Of a DNA stretch of 7,170 nt, positions 5,139 to 7,170 are shown one piece after another. The notes beneath the pieces were generated by a model, which was given only the letters and a program-made list of their open reading frames with translations, was not told the DNA's origin and searched no databases. Position 1 is the stretch's first letter. Every line of letters begins with the position of its first letter. This DNA is from Methylomarinum sp964442675 (GTDB lineage: Bacteria > Pseudomonadota > Gammaproteobacteria > Methylococcales > Methylomonadaceae): the NCBI GenBank assembly GCA_964442675.1, contig CAYUAE010000104.1:1-7170 (forward strand), read 5' to 3'. Position numbers and translations under genes: made by a program.

Positions 5139-6821
5139 TTACTGCCCCGCTAACATGGCAGCAATATCGTTTTCAACGCTATCGATACCTTTCAAGCTAT
5201 ATTTTTGTTCAAGCATAGCTAAAATATTTGGTGTAAAGAAAGGCGGCAAGGTTGGGCCGACCCGAACATTCTGGATATTTCGGGCAAACAAGGCCAACAT
5301 CATCAAAATCGTCTTTTGTTCATACCAGGCAATATTGAATGACACCGGCAACTGGTTGAACTGCTCAAGCTGCAGACTCTGTTGCAGTTGCTCAAGAAAA
5401 TCCAGGATGCCATTAAAGTCGTAATTCTGTCCACAATCAAGCAATCGCGGAATATCGTCTATTTTTCCAAAATCATGCTGAAAAAAACGATAGCGAACAT
5501 CGCCTGCAGAGAGGATCAAGGTGTTTTCAGGCAGCGTTTCAGCCAGTTCACTGTAATAACGACGCTCTTTGTGACGTCCGTCAGTGCCCGCCAACACGAT
5601 GATGCGTTTGATTTTTCCCGTCTTTATGGCTTCGGCAATCGGTGTCAGTAAACGCTTCAATGCCGACAAACCATAGCCTGTAATATGTGCCCCTTCCATT
5701 AGTGGCGCAGGTGGCTCACAGCTTTTGGCCAATTCGATCAAGGCACTGAAGTCTTTACGCTGCCCGGGCTTGCGATCAGGGATATGCGGCACATTCGGCC
5801 AACCCACCATGCCGGTGCTGAACAGCCTGTTTTCATAGGTTTTTTTCGGCTGCTGAATACTGTTGGTGGTGACCAGAATCGGCCCGTTAAACTTGGGAAA
5901 CTGTGTTTTTTGATCCTGCCAGGCGCCGCCATAGTTCGCGACCAGGTTATAAAACTTTTTTAACGCCGGATAAGCGTGTGCCGACATTGCTTCGTCATGG
6001 GTGTAAACATCCACACCGGTACCGGCGGTTTGCACCAGCAAATCTTCTATATCACGTAAATCATGGCCCGAAACCAGAATACCTGGCCTGTCCCAAGTAT
6101 CCAAAAATACCGTCGTCGGCTCCATCTCACCGAATTGTTGTGCATTTGCACGCTCCAATTGATGCATGGCGGCCAGTCCTATACGCCCGCTCTCCAGCAG
6201 CATTGTCCAGACATCATCCAGTTGATTATCGGTTTTTAAGGTCAGCGTCAACGCCTGATACAAAAACAGGTAAAAGTTTGTCTCTTCAACGCCGAGCTCA
6301 AGATTATGGACGGCCAACGAACCCAATCCTTTTGCCGCGTAAAGCAAACATTCCTGCAGAGCATGAACATCGGTATCCAGCTTATATTTTTCCAGATAAT
6401 ACGGGATACCAACCTGTTCGCCCTTCTCGGTAAAGGCTTTTTCGTCCACGCTGTCGTATTGCCACAGCGCCTCTTCAGGAAGCGGCTCATTGAAAGCCTC
6501 ACCATGCTTCTCCTGCCAGGCAATTAGCAGTTTATCCCGAATCGAATTACGCCGCCGTACCGCTTCGTCGATCAGTTGCACAAAATCGGCCGCCGAGAAA
6601 TTAACATTGGTCACCATTGAAAACAGCGCCTTGGCCATGAATCGATGCGTCCTGACACTGACCAAATTAAATTCAGCCGCATGATCGGCATAAAAAGCCA
6701 AGCCCTTGAGGCTATACATCAACAAGTCCTGAAGGCTCGAAATATTGGCTTTTTTGCCGCAAATCCCGGCCGTATCACAAACTTTATTTTTTTTCGCTTC
6801 CTGACAGTGATAACAAAACAT
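5139..6821 (-). CDS. hcp: Hcp-family (hybrid-cluster / 'hydroxylamine reductase') homologue lacking all four hybrid-cluster cysteines
   Basis: This 560-residue protein has the full length and fold motifs of Hcp: SGHDLRD, TGVDVYTH, NYGGAWQ, GPTLPPF and WYEQK. Its N-terminal C3-x2-C6-x8-C15-x5-C21 pattern resembles the class I proteins that bind a [4Fe-4S] cluster. Family enzymes use a second, hybrid Fe-S-O cluster to reduce NO or hydroxylamine. In D. vulgaris numbering (recalled) its ligands are His244, Glu268, Cys312, Cys406, Cys434, Cys459 and Glu494, with Lys496 nearby. Here His253, Glu277, Glu501 and Lys503 remain, but the four cysteines are Ser321 (TTNS), Thr413 (AGTDG), Asp441 (SAGDVRYRF) and Asn466 (DCGQN). 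I checked these codons on the minus strand. A normal hybrid cluster is therefore unlikely, so the usual product name should not be taken as proven. The start is supported by GAGG at 6827-6830 (5-nt spacing). It lies 21 bp after metG and 6 bp before rnfB; no hcr gene adjoins. Confidence 0.9.
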   Translation of the reverse strand: MFCYHCQEAKKNKVCDTAGICGKKANISSLQDLLMYSLKGLAFYADHAAEFNLVSVRTHRFMAKALFSMVTNVNFSAADFVQLIDEAVRRRNSIRDKLLIAWQEKHGEAFNEPLPEEALWQYDSVDEKAFTEKGEQVGIPYYLEKYKLDTDVHALQECLLYAAKGLGSLAVHNLELGVEETNFYLFLYQALTLTLKTDNQLDDVWTMLLESGRIGLAAMHQLERANAQQFGEMEPTTVFLDTWDRPGILVSGHDLRDIEDLLVQTAGTGVDVYTHDEAMSAHAYPALKKFYNLVANYGGAWQDQKTQFPKFNGPILVTTNSIQQPKKTYENRLFSTGMVGWPNVPHIPDRKPGQRKDFSALIELAKSCEPPAPLMEGAHITGYGLSALKRLLTPIAEAIKTGKIKRIIVLAGTDGRHKERRYYSELAETLPENTLILSAGDVRYRFFQHDFGKIDDIPRLLDCGQNYDFNGILDFLEQLQQSLQLEQFNQLPVSFNIAWYEQKTILMMLALFARNIQNVRVGPTLPPFFTPNILAMLEQKYSLKGIDSVENDIAAMLAGQ

Positions 6822-6842
6822 GAAAACCTCGTATAAAGCGGA

Positions 6843-7170
6843 TTATTTAACGCGCATACCAGGCTCAGCGCCTTGATCAGGATGCAATACCCAAAGGTCT
6901 TTACCGCCAGGGCCTGCCGCTAACACCATGCCTTCAGATACACCAAAACGCATTTTGCGCGGTTTGAGATTAGCCACCACAACGGTCATTTTGCCTTCTA
7001 AATCCTCGGGGGCATAGGCCGATTTGATGCCTGCAAAAACAGTGCGGGTTTCATCGCCAATATCCACGGTCAATTGCAATAATTTATCCGCGCCTTCCAC
7101 ATGTTCGGCCTTGATGATTTTAGCGATGCGTAAATCAATTTTGGCGAAATCATCAAACTCGATCGTCTCG
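6843..7170 (-). CDS. metG: Methionyl-tRNA synthetase, C-terminal tRNA-binding domain (partial at window edge)
   Basis: Only the last 108 residues lie in the window; the gene continues past the right edge with no start visible. The visible part is the EMAP/Trbp111-like OB-fold appended to the dimeric bacterial MetRS: DFAKIDLRIAKI, then EGADKLLQLTVDIG, VFAGI, and NLKPRKMRFGVSEGMVLAA, ending PGMRVK. In MetRS this domain promotes dimerisation and tRNA binding, while the catalytic core would be off-window. The domain also exists as stand-alone proteins, but the strong likeness to the MetG tail and the open frame at the edge favour metG. No hairpin separates it from the hcp-family gene, which starts 21 bp later, so read-through transcription is expected. 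Confidence 0.9.
   Translation of the reverse strand, partial: ETIEFDDFAKIDLRIAKIIKAEHVEGADKLLQLTVDIGDETRTVFAGIKSAYAPEDLEGKMTVVVANLKPRKMRFGVSEGMVLAAGPGGKDLWVLHPDQGAEPGMRVK

Noticed and set aside
5903..6433. A 176-codon open frame on the plus strand
   Set aside because: It lies entirely antisense to the hcp-family gene, shows no recognisable motif, and its composition follows the opposite-strand codons.
6787..6794. Run of eight A (minus strand) in the cysteine region of the hcp-family gene, a possible frameshift
   Set aside because: The frame is continuous, with all four N-terminal cysteines in place on both sides of the run, so no shift is needed.
1..7170. CRISPR arrays, tRNA or rRNA genes, insertion sequences, riboswitches
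   Set aside because: I saw no spaced direct repeats, cloverleaf sequence, transposase or IS-end inverted repeats, and the genes are densely packed with only short gaps.

Overview
The window comes from a Gram-negative gammaproteobacterium with a polar flagellum. The gene set (MotD, ParC and ParP together; metG beside an rnfB-type gene), the roughly mid-range GC and the Hcp/Rnf content fit the Methylococcales (methanotrophs such as Methylobacter or Methylomonas relatives). That placement is an inference from gene style, not proven by a marker gene.

There are eight genes, seven on the minus strand. Left block (about 1-2650, minus): motD, parC and parP are transcribed toward the left edge. They encode a MotB-type stator subunit and the ParA-like/CheW-like pair that places chemotaxis arrays at the flagellated pole. 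A sigma28 (FliA)-like promoter precedes motD and a perfect 21-bp hairpin follows parP. Middle (2791-3630, plus): a divergently transcribed, probably exported staphylococcal-nuclease-type protein with a DUF4124-like N-terminus and a C-terminal OB-fold-like region. It ends only 30 bp from the convergent HDOD gene. Right block (3661-7170, minus): the 3' end of metG, then an hcp-family gene, an RnfB-like iron-sulfur protein gene and an HDOD-domain gene. metG-hcp (20-bp gap region) and hcp-rnfB (6 bp) look co-transcribed. The HDOD gene follows after 65 bp with its own good Shine-Dalgarno.

The most striking point is the Hcp-family protein. Fold-diagnostic motifs and the N-terminal four-cysteine cluster motif are intact, and so are the non-cysteine ligands of the hybrid cluster (His, Glu, Glu, with the following Lys). 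All four cysteines that normally hold the hybrid Fe-S-O cluster are replaced by Ser, Thr, Asp and Asn in an otherwise clean 560-codon frame. It is therefore unlikely to be an ordinary hydroxylamine/NO reductase, although it will be auto-annotated as one. It may be a pseudoenzyme or may carry a different metal centre. Its tight pairing with a soluble RnfB-type polyferredoxin suggests a redox partnership of unknown purpose.
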